Assembly: GCA_937958695.1 (NCBI GenBank)
Contig: CALGNK010000044.1
Span: forward strand, 1 to 26,934
DNA length: 26,934 nucleotides
Source of the DNA: an uncultured bacterium
Lineage (GTDB): Bacteria; DUMJ01
Direction: 5' to 3'
The stretch's first letter is position 1, and every line of letters begins with the position of its first letter. A program made the position numbers and the translations under genes. This document shows positions 16,725 through 23,932 of this stretch, one piece after another. The notes beneath the pieces are model-generated. The model saw only the letters and a program-made list of their open reading frames with translations. It had not been told where the DNA came from and searched no databases.

Positions 16725-18023
16725 CTAGTTCTTAGAGTTAATCTTTTTATAGAGAGTAATGAATTCTTTTACCGTTTCGTTAGAGGGATTTTCTAAGCCA
16801 TATCTAACTCTTATATAGATCTCTCTTATTCTAGGTAACACTTCCTTATTAAAAAATTCTTTTGACTTTGAGTATATATCTAGAGTAGTATCACTCTCTT
16901 TTAGACCTATTTCTTTCTCTTTACACATCATAAGGTACCTTTTATAGTATAGCCTAATCTTTTCTATCGGATCCTTAGGCCTAAGTCTCTCTAGAAATTT
17001 CTTCAATATGTTAGAACCCTCTTCTTTCTTTATAGTAATGAATTCTTTTGTTTCTATATAATCTTCCTCTTTAGGGGTACGTCTAGATTCATACCTTTTG
17101 AATAGAATAAAGATTATATAAGCTAGAATAATTATTATTAGTATCCCTAGAATGATTATCAGGATATAATTAGTGCTAGAAGATGTAGCTGTTTTCTCTT
17201 TTATTATTTCTCTCCCTTCTTCCATCCTTGTCATATTGAAGATCCTTTTAGTTAACTCATCCATCTTTATTTCTGGGATTTCTCGCTTTACCGGTTTGAA
17301 GAACCTACCTAAGAATGAGACAATCTTATCAAGGATATATAAGACCCCAAATATAAGCCATGCTAACCCCGTAAGGAAACCACTGATAGTATAGGTAAAT
17401 CCAATTGAGATACCCCTCCAGATAATAGCCCTTACTGCCGGTAGGCTTAGAGTAAATGAGAGGGATATTATTCCAATAGAATATGCCAGGTTTACCTTAT
17501 TTATATCCTTGTTTTCGCTGGAGCTATATTCTATATACCTTAGAGTTCTTAATAGAATAATAGTAGAGACTAAATAGACAACCAGATATGGTAAGACAGA
17601 TCTGCTGTATATTATAGCCTTGTCTGGAAATGCGAGTGATACACCTATAGAAATTATAGTAATTGCTATGATTATAGGCACAACCCTTTCAAACTCCTCT
17701 ACGCTAGAGCCATAAGTTAGCCTTTTGATAATTCTGGACAAGAGATATATAGAGTATAGACCTACTATAGATATAAATACAATATCTAAAGCATCTCTCA
17801 TAAATAGAAGAGGAGAGAATAGCAAAAATCCTAAAGGAATGGATATTATCTTTTTAGAGTAAAATCTAAATATAAAGAGAGAATTCAAGATAGTCCATAG
17901 ATATAAAATTTCAGTACGGTGAAGCTCAACATTGTTTAGCATACCAATAGAATTCAGTATAAATCCCAAGATTCCAAATATTAGAGATATATTACTTATT
18001 ATCTTGAGGTATCGTATATACAT
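16725..18023 (-). CDS. DUF4129-type membrane protein
   Basis: About 432 residues. The N-terminal ~265 residues hold roughly eight hydrophobic segments. A loop follows, then another membrane helix (ILIIIILGILIIIILAYIIF type, near residue 290-310) and a cytoplasmic C-terminal domain. The end (DPIEKIRLYYKRYLMMC, then YIRVRYG) matches the DUF4129 pattern found beside MoxR and DUF58 genes, often as the tail of transglutaminase-like proteins. No transglutaminase catalytic triad is seen. An upstream in-frame start at 18056 exists, but the ATG at 18023 has a good GGGAG ribosome site 8 bases ahead. The gene overlaps the DUF58 gene by 32 bases and is the last gene of the fluoride-riboswitch operon. Confidence 0.75.
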   Translation of the reverse strand: MYIRYLKIISNISLIFGILGFILNSIGMLNNVELHRTEILYLWTILNSLFIFRFYSKKIISIPLGFLLFSPLLFMRDALDIVFISIVGLYSIYLLSRIIKRLTYGSSVEEFERVVPIIIAITIISIGVSLAFPDKAIIYSRSVLPYLVVYLVSTIILLRTLRYIEYSSSENKDINKVNLAYSIGIISLSFTLSLPAVRAIIWRGISIGFTYTISGFLTGLAWLIFGVLYILDKIVSFLGRFFKPVKREIPEIKMDELTKRIFNMTRMEEGREIIKEKTATSSSTNYILIIILGILIIIILAYIIFILFKRYESRRTPKEEDYIETKEFITIKKEEGSNILKKFLERLRPKDPIEKIRLYYKRYLMMCKEKEIGLKESDTTLDIYSKSKEFFNKEVLPRIREIYIRVRYGLENPSNETVKEFITLYKKINSKN

Positions 18024-19140
18024 ATTCACTCCCTCTTCCTGTATACTTAAGTACACTATCAGAAATAAACTCGAGGTTTTCGTCTTTGAGAGAGATAAGT
18101 ATCACCTCTTGTAATTCAGATGCCAAAGAATTTATATATTCTATATAGGAGTCTAAGACCTTTGGTGTTATTATGATATAGGTAGAACAATTTATATCAT
18201 GCCTATTTAATTTTAAAAGTAGTTCCTCTAAGGTTAGACTTATACTATATGAAGCCCTACCTAGACATTCTAATAGTGATTCTAGGTGAGAGATACCAGA
18301 GGAAGGATAGACAATATTCCTATTTGCCGGTAACCCATGCATAATAGAATTGGTGGCAAATCCATATGGCATTCCAATAGACTCAAATTTCTCCATAACT
18401 CCCCTAGTTATAGATATACACTCTTCTATATCGTCTGGTTTTATATCTACCCAGAAAGGCTTGTCACATTCAACGTTTAGTATAATCATAGCAGTATTTT
18501 CTAGAGTAAAATCAAATTTCTTCACCATAAGATTTCCTGCCCTTAGAGAAGAGGGCCAGTGAATAGTCTTTGCCGGTTCAAGGCCAGTATACTCCTTTAC
18601 ACCTATAATCATTGTAGGGTCATCTATAATCCATCGCTGAACTGAGAGATTTCCATTATAATTTCCATAAGGGACAAGTTTTCTTTCTAGGTCTATACTC
18701 TTTGGTAAGACTATTATCTCTTGATTGTACCTTATGCTCCTTACAAATGTATTTAGCCCCAGTAAGTCTCCACCAATTAACGAGACATCTTCGAAAATAT
18801 ATCTTCCCCTTCTATAGGCTACCGCAGTATAAATCCTTTTTATACGCTGAAATGGCAATAGGAACATAGTTATTGTATGGTATAAAAACTCTACGGTCTT
18901 AAACTGGTCCGCCTTAAATTTATACTCTATACCTCTAGGGAATCTCTCTACAATCTGAAGGAATGTTACAGGAAGAAGCTTCCTATTCTCTATAACAGTG
19001 GTTATATGAAAATCTTCTCCTATCTCTAAGATCTTTTTAGATATCTCTCTCTGATATGTAACTCCAAAGAGTGTATACTTTTTAGATAATCTATTAAGTA
19101 TTATTCCAACAATTATCAAAAAGAGCAATAAGTAAGCCAT
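17992..19140 (-). CDS. DUF58 domain protein (MoxR-associated)
   Basis: A 382-residue protein with one N-terminal membrane helix (AYLLLFLIIVGIILNRL), a beta-rich segment with FPRGIEYKF, and the DUF58 hallmark GLEPAKTIHWPSSLRAG followed by LMVKKFDFTLENTAMIILNVE. The last part has the shape of a von Willebrand A-like fold, as expected for the family. DUF58 proteins are coded with MoxR AAA+ ATPases and are thought to be their substrate- or metal-binding partners. The ATG directly follows the moxR stop codon (TAG-ATG), with AGAGGT ahead, so the two are coupled. Confidence 0.88.
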   Translation of the reverse strand: MAYLLLFLIIVGIILNRLSKKYTLFGVTYQREISKKILEIGEDFHITTVIENRKLLPVTFLQIVERFPRGIEYKFKADQFKTVEFLYHTITMFLLPFQRIKRIYTAVAYRRGRYIFEDVSLIGGDLLGLNTFVRSIRYNQEIIVLPKSIDLERKLVPYGNYNGNLSVQRWIIDDPTMIIGVKEYTGLEPAKTIHWPSSLRAGNLMVKKFDFTLENTAMIILNVECDKPFWVDIKPDDIEECISITRGVMEKFESIGMPYGFATNSIMHGLPANRNIVYPSSGISHLESLLECLGRASYSISLTLEELLLKLNRHDINCSTYIIITPKVLDSYIEYINSLASELQEVILISLKDENLEFISDSVLKYTGRGSEYVYTIPQDNK

Positions 19141-20085
19141 CTAGACCTCTTCTACAGGAACCTTTATGGTATCAAGAACAGAGTTTATAAACGAATAGAT
19201 ATTTTTGTCTCTGCTTAACCCCTTCAGAATAACCCTATGGTTCAATACATAGGGAGCCACCTTTTTTATGTCCTCTGGGATTATATAATCCCTTCCATTT
19301 ATCGCTGCATAGGCTTGACTTGCTTTAAATAGAGCAATAGTTCCTCTTGGACTTACTCCAAGCTGGACAACATCGATATTTCTTGTCTTTTCTATAATAT
19401 CTAAGAGATAATCCATTACTTCTTTGGAAATTCTTACCTCATTATAGACGCTTCTAACATAGTTTATCTCTTCAAGAGATACCACACTTTCTAGATCCTC
19501 TATGAGGTCTAGCTTTTTATTCCTATTTACTATTTCTATCTCTTCTTCTCTTGTTGGATAGCCAATCTTGACTCTCATAAAGAATCTATCTAGTTGAGCT
19601 TCTGGAAGAGGAAATGTTCCAAATGATTCTATTGGATTTTGAGTTGCTAGAACCATAAATGGCTCTGGAAGTTTTCTAGTTACGCCATCGGTAGTAACCT
19701 GCCTCTCCTGCATAGCCTCTAAGAGGGCAGATTGGGTCCTAGGGGTTGCTCTATTAATTTCATCAGCAAGTAAAATATTTGTAAATATTGGCCCTGGTTT
19801 AAATTGAAAATCTCCAACCTTTTGATTATAAAAGTTTATACCGGTAAGATCAGAAGGAAGTAAATCTGGGGTGAACTGAATCCTCTTAAAATCGCACCCT
19901 ATAGTCTTAGCAAATGCCCTTACCAGCATAGTCTTCCCTAATCCTGGGACATCTTCAAGAAGGATATGTCCTCCACAGATGAAGGCTACTGTAACAAGCT
20001 CTATCACCTCATCTTTACCCACTATAACCTTTGAGACATTCCTTATAATCTTATCTTTAAAGTTTACAAATGCTTCTATATTCAT
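19141..20085 (-). CDS. MoxR family AAA+ ATPase
   Basis: A 314-residue AAA+ chaperone-type ATPase. Visible are Walker A GGHILLEDVPGLGKT (~residue 36-50), the pore-side TPDLLPSDLTG, Walker B ILLADEINRATPRTQ (~105), sensor 1 ATQNPIES, the arginine-finger region LPEAQLDRFFM, and sensor 2 GVSPRGTIALFKAS. MoxR ATPases work with DUF58/vWA partners in maturing or inserting metals into other proteins; the target here is unknown. AGGAGG lies 5 bases before the ATG at 20085. Expression is predicted to depend on the fluoride riboswitch and its terminator, which end just upstream of the ribosome site. Confidence 0.93.
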   Translation of the reverse strand: MNIEAFVNFKDKIIRNVSKVIVGKDEVIELVTVAFICGGHILLEDVPGLGKTMLVRAFAKTIGCDFKRIQFTPDLLPSDLTGINFYNQKVGDFQFKPGPIFTNILLADEINRATPRTQSALLEAMQERQVTTDGVTRKLPEPFMVLATQNPIESFGTFPLPEAQLDRFFMRVKIGYPTREEEIEIVNRNKKLDLIEDLESVVSLEEINYVRSVYNEVRISKEVMDYLLDIIEKTRNIDVVQLGVSPRGTIALFKASQAYAAINGRDYIIPEDIKKVAPYVLNHRVILKGLSRDKNIYSFINSVLDTIKVPVEEV

Positions 20086-20101
20086 CTATACCTCCTAAAA
20101 C

Positions 20102-20138
20102 AAAAAATGACTTCTACCCTAGACCGAGTAGAAGTCAT
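20102..20138 (-). terminator. Fluoride-controlled attenuator (intrinsic terminator) before moxR
   Basis: On the minus strand ATGACTTCTAC (20138-20128) and GTAGAAGTCAT (20118-20108) form a perfect 11-pair stem with a 10-base loop, followed by six T (20107-20102). The 5' arm is also the 3' strand of the riboswitch pseudoknot, so terminator and ligand-bound aptamer exclude each other. This predicts transcription stop without fluoride and read-through with it. Confidence 0.92.
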
Positions 20139-20178
20139 CAACCCCTATGGGGTTATATTAAGGTGGACTTCATCACCT
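20125..20178 (-). promoter_or_regulatory. Fluoride riboswitch (crcB motif)
   Basis: Read on the minus strand from 20178: P1 AGGTG/CACCT encloses the loop ATGAAGTC; a linker follows, then P2 AACCCC-ATA-GGGGTT, then TGATGACTTCTAC. The loop GAAGTC pairs exactly with the downstream GACTTC to give the pseudoknot. Order, spacing and fixed bases (GATGA in the first loop, GATG after P2, CTAC at the 3' end) match the fluoride aptamer, including the crystallised Thermotoga one as I remember it. It lies between a consensus promoter and an overlapping terminator, directly ahead of moxR. A covariance-model search should hit the fluoride riboswitch family. Confidence 0.93.
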
Positions 20179-20184
20179 GAACTA

Positions 20185-20213
20185 ATTATATCACAAAGTT
20201 CATTATGTGTAAA
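20185..20213 (-). promoter_or_regulatory. Promoter of the riboswitch-moxR operon
   Basis: Minus strand -35 TTTACA (20213-20208), 17-base spacer, perfect -10 TATAAT (20190-20185). The predicted start near 20178 coincides with the first base of the aptamer. Confidence 0.85.
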
Positions 20214-20250
20214 ATCATTATTTATATTTTTTATCAAATATAGAAAAATA

Positions 20251-20279
20251 CTAGAGGGTAGCATCACTCTACCCTCTAG
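20251..20279 (-). terminator. Terminator of the glutamate synthase gene
   Basis: CTAGAGGGTAG and its exact complement form an 11-pair stem with a 7-base loop, 20 bases after the glutamate synthase stop. On the minus strand it is followed by TATTTTTCTATATTT, a usable U tract. It separates this gene from the moxR promoter just downstream. Confidence 0.85.
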
Positions 20280-20298
20280 CCTATATTAAAAAGGAAGT

Positions 20299-21867
20299 CT
20301 AATTTTCTAGAATCTTCATACTTTCTTCATAATCCATCTCCATCACATAAGGAAGGCCGGTTACTTTAGACGCTTCTTCAGTAAGACATATTAGATCGCT
20401 TCTATCTATGTACTCTAAACTAAACTTTCTAACTCCGGCCATAAACTGCTTTAAGCCCGTAGCAAGTCTGTCAAAATAGGCATATACACCTAGAGCACCT
20501 GTCGGGATCCTCTTCCACTCTTCTCCATAAATCTTCTCCAAATCTGCTACGGCTGAGAATATTTCTTGAATCTCCTCTCCATATTTCTTATACTCTTGAG
20601 GAGTCTTACCTTCTTTGACTAGTTCTCCTATAGTCTTTCCAACCATAGCGGCAGTCAGAGAAGCTCTGCCCATAGCAACTAATTTAACAAATGGTGCTCC
20701 AAGTGCTAGACCTTTGAATATGTGGTCTTCTAGTGTAAATCCTCCAGCTATAGCTATTGGTGGAACGTATTTGCCTCTTTCTTGGAGAATTTTAGCATAC
20801 CTGTAGACTAGAGATTCTAGATAAACGGTTGGGACTCCCCACTCGTTCATCATTCTCCAAGGACTCATACCTGTTCCTCCACCAGCTCCATCTACAATAA
20901 GAAGATCAATCTTACCTTCAGAGGCACACTTTAAAGCTAGGGCTAAGTCTCTTGGTCTGTAGGCTCCTGTTTTTAAAGAAATATACTTTGCTCCCTTACT
21001 TCTCAATTCATAGACTCTTTTTAAGAAGCCTTCTAAAGAGGCCATACCTAATCTAGAATGTCTTTCAAATTCCTTTATCCCACCCTTACTGTATATTTCT
21101 TGAACAACTGGATCGTCTGGATCTGGATGAACAATGTATCCTCTTTCTTTTAAGGCTTTAGCCCACTCTATTGCGGGGAGTTTTATTTCGCCTCCAATGT
21201 CTTTAGCCCCTTGTCCCCATTTTATCTCTACAAATTTTACCCCCAAACTATCTATAACATACTCTAAAACCTTTAATCTTGAATCTTCTACATTTTCTTG
21301 AACTATAATCTCTCCGTACCCATCCCTTTGCCATTCTTTAAATAACTTAACTCTTCTTTCCATTTCTGGAGAGTGAAGGATATATCCATTTTTAAATTTA
21401 GCATCTGGGTCTACCCCACAGACATTTTCTCCGATGCCAACCATACTTCCAAATATAGCAGATCCTATAGCTACTCCCTCCCAGTTATCCCTTGCTATAA
21501 ATGTAGAGCCTAATCCGGTAGTGAACCAAGGTGCTCTCAGTTTTATATCTCCTAGTCTTGTCTCTATATTAACCTTAGGGAAAGTAGCTACATCTGGATC
21601 TGCTTCTACTCCATGAGCTCCTACGCAAGTTCCACTTATATTAAGGTGAGAAAAGTCTACCGGATAATCTTTCTGAGATCCGGCGGTTATCTTACCATAA
21701 GGTTGCGGATATATGTATTCTCTTCCCCTTACGGCAGACCTGCCTATCTCACAGTATCCAGGACATCCATCTAAACAAGTTACGCACATCCCACTAAAAG
21801 GGGAAAAGTCCTTCTCTCTCAACCTTGTAAGTGTAGCATCAGATGCATTTGGTTTAGAAAAAGACAT
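20299..21867 (-). CDS. GltB-type glutamate synthase FMN domain protein
   Basis: A 522-residue stand-alone protein of the glutamate synthase central/FMN domain type. It should make glutamate from 2-oxoglutarate and ammonia or glutamine together with other subunits, which are not in this window. The N terminus has a Cys cluster CVTCLDGCPGYC (C28, C31, C35, C39), probably an iron-sulfur site. The flavin barrel follows, with IKWGQGAKDIGGEIKLP, VDGAGGGTGMSPWR (~residue 325) and IAGGFTLEDHIFKGLALGA. No glutamine amidotransferase domain is present, so ammonia must come from elsewhere. GTG at 21879 is inside the ribosome site; the ATG at 21867 lies 11 bases after GGAGG and is preferred. The leader carries a predicted ANTAR-target tandem hairpin, which fits nitrogen control. 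Confidence 0.88.
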   Translation of the reverse strand: MSFSKPNASDATLTRLREKDFSPFSGMCVTCLDGCPGYCEIGRSAVRGREYIYPQPYGKITAGSQKDYPVDFSHLNISGTCVGAHGVEADPDVATFPKVNIETRLGDIKLRAPWFTTGLGSTFIARDNWEGVAIGSAIFGSMVGIGENVCGVDPDAKFKNGYILHSPEMERRVKLFKEWQRDGYGEIIVQENVEDSRLKVLEYVIDSLGVKFVEIKWGQGAKDIGGEIKLPAIEWAKALKERGYIVHPDPDDPVVQEIYSKGGIKEFERHSRLGMASLEGFLKRVYELRSKGAKYISLKTGAYRPRDLALALKCASEGKIDLLIVDGAGGGTGMSPWRMMNEWGVPTVYLESLVYRYAKILQERGKYVPPIAIAGGFTLEDHIFKGLALGAPFVKLVAMGRASLTAAMVGKTIGELVKEGKTPQEYKKYGEEIQEIFSAVADLEKIYGEEWKRIPTGALGVYAYFDRLATGLKQFMAGVRKFSLEYIDRSDLICLTEEASKVTGLPYVMEMDYEESMKILEN

Positions 21868-21928
21868 TATTATATACACCTCCTACTAATTTGGATTTAT
21901 TTTATAGATAAAATATACCTTCTTTGGG

Positions 21929-21978
21929 AATCCGCCATCGGATTTAGAAACAGCAAGGCGCCATTGCCTTAGACTGTT
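21929..21978 (-). ncRNA. Tandem-hairpin leader (predicted ANTAR target) of the glutamate synthase gene
   Basis: On the minus strand the first hairpin is AAGGC-AATGGC-GCCTT (21970-21955), extended by outer AACAG/CTGTT pairs. A short linker leads to the second hairpin AATCC-GATGGC-GGATT (21944-21929). Both have 5-pair stems and six-base loops. ANTAR proteins are known to bind paired hairpins with six-base loops bearing A at position 1 and G at position 4. Here all loops have G4 and the first has A1. The element begins within a few bases of the predicted transcription start. I see no obvious terminator overlapping the second hairpin. Confidence 0.75.
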
Positions 21979-21985
21979 AGAATAT

Positions 21986-22015
21986 ATTATAGAGATAAGA
22001 TGTAAACATTGTCAA
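21986..22015 (-). promoter_or_regulatory. Promoter of the glutamate synthase gene
   Basis: Minus strand perfect -35 TTGACA (22015-22010), 18-base spacer, perfect -10 TATAAT (21991-21986). The predicted start near 21979 places the tandem hairpins at the very 5' end of the transcript. Confidence 0.85.
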
Positions 22016-22084
22016 CAGAATGCCGAATTCTTTACACTGCCTATCTTTGGATAATCTAGCTTTTCAAAAAAGGGAGGAATTTAG

Positions 22085-22254
<170 letters not shown>

Positions 22255-22267
22255 AGATGGTAAGGTA

Positions 22268-22295
22268 GTGTAAAATAATCTGTGTAAATTTCCTA
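22268..22295 (+). repeat. Left terminal inverted repeat of the IS256-family element
   Basis: It matches the reverse complement of 22982-23009 at 20 of 28 positions, including an uninterrupted TGTGTAAATT-like core. Confidence 0.75.
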
Positions 22296-22324
22296 CTATA
22301 AATTATAGAAAGTTAGGGAATAAG

Positions 22325-22975
22325 ATGGCGATATTCAGTAAAGAAGAAATGAAAAGAATTATAGAAGAGAATGGGTTAAAGACTATGGATGAGGTAGATG
22401 AATTTATTACACAGCTAGAAAAGGAAATGGTAGAAGCAATCTTAGAGGGAGAAATGGATACTCATCTCGGATATCCTAGATATGATCGTGAGAACAAGAA
22501 GACAGATAATTCTAGGAATGGATATACATCTAAAGAGGTCTATGGCAAATCAGGAAAAATAAGAATAAACGTTCCAAGAGACAGAGACTCTTCTTTTGAA
22601 CCTAAATTAGTTAGAAAGAGAGAAAAGGATATCTCCAACATAGAAGATATAATACTACTACTCTACCAAAAAGGTCTAAGCACTAGAGATATCCAAGATT
22701 ATCTACAAAAAATATATAACTGTGAAATATCGCCAGAAACTATAAGTAACGTTACGAATAGAGTTTTGGAAAAGGCTAAGGAATGGCAAAATAGAGTTTT
22801 AGAAGAGATATACCCAATAGTCTTTATAGATGGCTTAGTATGCAAAGTAAAAGATGATGGGGAAGTAAAGAATAAAACAGTCTACATGAAGTGGACGAGC
22901 AAGATAAGAGATTGGCACCTTATACTAGCGGAATTAGCTGTTTACTTTGAGAATAGACTAGGAGGATACCTGTAG
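22325..22975 (+). pseudogene. IS256-family transposase with in-frame internal deletion
   Basis: 216 codons against about 400 for the family. The N-terminal ~180 residues are normal: EGEMDTHLGYPRYDR, NSRNGYTSKEV, VPRDRDSSFEPKLV, the IEDIILLLYQKGLSTRDI helix region and FIDGLVCKV, which carries the first catalytic Asp. After VYMKW it jumps to IRDWHLILAELAVYFENR, the family C terminus. The DDE core between them, with the second Asp and the Glu, is missing, so the product cannot transpose on its own. The reading frame is kept across the join. It could still bind the element ends, or the element could be moved by a full-length relative elsewhere. Confidence 0.9.
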
Positions 22976-23755
22976 AGACACTAGGGAATTTACACAAGCT
23001 TCTTGACAGACCCCAGATGCGATCTCCTTCGTAGTCTTTCCTGTATCCATACTCTTTTTCTGTAAAAATCTATACGCCTCTTCCTCACTCATCCCTCTTT
23101 GTTTCATAAGAATTCCTTTTGCCCTTTCTATAAGTTTTCTAGCCTCTAACGTCTCTTTTAACTTTGTTACCTCTTCTATGAGCTGACTACTTCCTACAGC
23201 TATAGCTGCATAATTAGCTAATGTCTGAACAATATTTACCTCCTCTTTTTTAAAACTATGCCTCTCTGAGGTATAAACATTTACTAACCCAATAATTTTA
23301 TCTCTGAAGTACATAGGTACTGAGAGCATAGAGACTAGTCCTAATCTTCTGGCAATATCTCTGTAGAAAAAATTAGAATCTTCTCGGACATCTGACACTA
23401 TAATAGGATGTCCTTCTTTTAATACTAATCCACTTATGCCTTGATCTAGCTTTAGATTTGGCTTATTTTTATACTCTTCATCTAGACTCTGTGTAGCTTT
23501 GATTATAAATTCCCTTCTCTCTTCGTCTATAAGCATTATGGAGCAGACTTTAGTTTTTAAGATTTCTGCTGTTACCGTTACTATAAGGTTAAGTATATTA
23601 TCTATAGAGCTGAGTTGTAACGCCACTAAAGATGATATCTTAGTTATCCTGTCTATTTCGGCATTTTTCATCTCTATCTCAGACTTTAAAAGGGATATTT
23701 CTTTATCCTTCTCTTCTATTGTCATTTTGAGCTTCTTAACACTTGCCTTAGCCAT
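22958..23755 (-). CDS. GAF-ANTAR RNA-binding antiterminator protein
   Basis: A 265-residue regulator. Residues ~5-40 are a coiled coil (MTIEEKDKEISLLKSEI), ~45-185 a GAF sensor domain (SIMLIDEERREFIIKA, QGISGLVLKEGHPIIVSDV, LSVPMYFRDKIIGLVNVY), and ~196-250 an ANTAR domain (KLIERAKGILMKQRGMSEEEAYRFL, then KTTKEIA). ANTAR domains bind tandem-hairpin RNA in leaders and prevent termination. The usual family ending (EAIL-like) is replaced by SGVCQEACVNSL..., which is encoded by the end of an IS256-family element, so the natural C terminus was clipped by the insertion. Nearly all of the ANTAR helices remain. The gene's own leader carries the hairpin pair, pointing to autoregulation. The GAF ligand is unknown. 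Confidence 0.9.
   Translation of the reverse strand: MAKASVKKLKMTIEEKDKEISLLKSEIEMKNAEIDRITKISSLVALQLSSIDNILNLIVTVTAEILKTKVCSIMLIDEERREFIIKATQSLDEEYKNKPNLKLDQGISGLVLKEGHPIIVSDVREDSNFFYRDIARRLGLVSMLSVPMYFRDKIIGLVNVYTSERHSFKKEEVNIVQTLANYAAIAVGSSQLIEEVTKLKETLEARKLIERAKGILMKQRGMSEEEAYRFLQKKSMDTGKTTKEIASGVCQEACVNSLVSLQVSS
22982..23009 (-). repeat. Right terminal inverted repeat of the IS256-family element
   Basis: Reverse complement of the left repeat at 20 of 28 positions. It is also read in frame as the last codons of the ANTAR protein (CQEACVNSL). Confidence 0.75.
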
Positions 23756-23806
23756 AAATTACTCACCCTTCTTACTTTAAATAGATAAATAAGAAATAAT
23801 AATTTT

Positions 23807-23865
23807 GTTACAGAGTCCATCGTTGGATAAAATAACAGTAAGGCATCCTTGCCTTAATCTGTAAC
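23807..23865 (-). ncRNA. Tandem-hairpin leader (predicted ANTAR target) of the ANTAR gene
   Basis: On the minus strand: TAAGGC-AAGGAT-GCCTTA (23856-23839) and a weaker TCC-AACGAT-GGA (23827-23816). Both six-base loops have A1 and G4, the known ANTAR-target signature. ACAG and CTGT flank the first hairpin just as in the glutamate synthase leader. In addition GTTACAGA (23865) and TCTGTAAC (23814-23807) can pair perfectly over 8 bases to enclose both hairpins, so ACAG has two competing partners. No clear terminator follows. Confidence 0.78.
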
Positions 23866-23869
23866 ATAC

Positions 23870-23898
23870 ATTATTGGATAAATCATAGGATTTGTCAA
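23870..23898 (-). promoter_or_regulatory. Promoter of the ANTAR gene
   Basis: Minus strand perfect -35 TTGACA (23898-23893), 17-base spacer, -10 AATAAT (23875-23870). The predicted start near 23863 is at the 5' edge of the tandem-hairpin element, as for the glutamate synthase gene. Confidence 0.78.
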
Positions 23899-23932
23899 TA
23901 GATGTTTGAATTTGATATTTTGCTTGATCTCC

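Larger units (their letters stand above)
22264..23014 (+). mobile_element. Internally deleted IS256-family element (about 0.75 kb)
   Basis: Terminal inverted repeats flank a shortened transposase gene. The left repeat is at 22268-22295 and the right at 22982-23009; 20 of 28 bases match, with the inner GTGTAAATT identical, a form usual for this family. The exact outer ends are uncertain by several bases. AGATG lies just outside on both sides (22255-22259 and 23015-23019), but this is too short to prove a target duplication. The right end lies in the 3' part of the ANTAR gene. A complete relative would be about 1.3 kb, so roughly half a kilobase is gone. Confidence 0.75.

Noticed and set aside
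20107-20289. A 60-codon + strand reading frame over the riboswitch
   Set aside because: It has no ribosome site and is fully explained by the minus-strand riboswitch, promoter and terminator.
21893-21944. A classical terminator overlapping the second ANTAR hairpin of the glutamate synthase leader
   Set aside because: GGATT can pair with a downstream AATCC, but the stem is weak and no U run follows, so I did not list it.
22028-22055. Promoter for the P-II gene
   Set aside because: TTTACA and GATAAT are present, but the spacing (13 bases) is too short for a normal promoter.
22255-23019. Target-site duplication AGATG around the IS256-family element
   Set aside because: Five bases shared at uncertain borders are not convincing; family members usually duplicate 8-9 bases.
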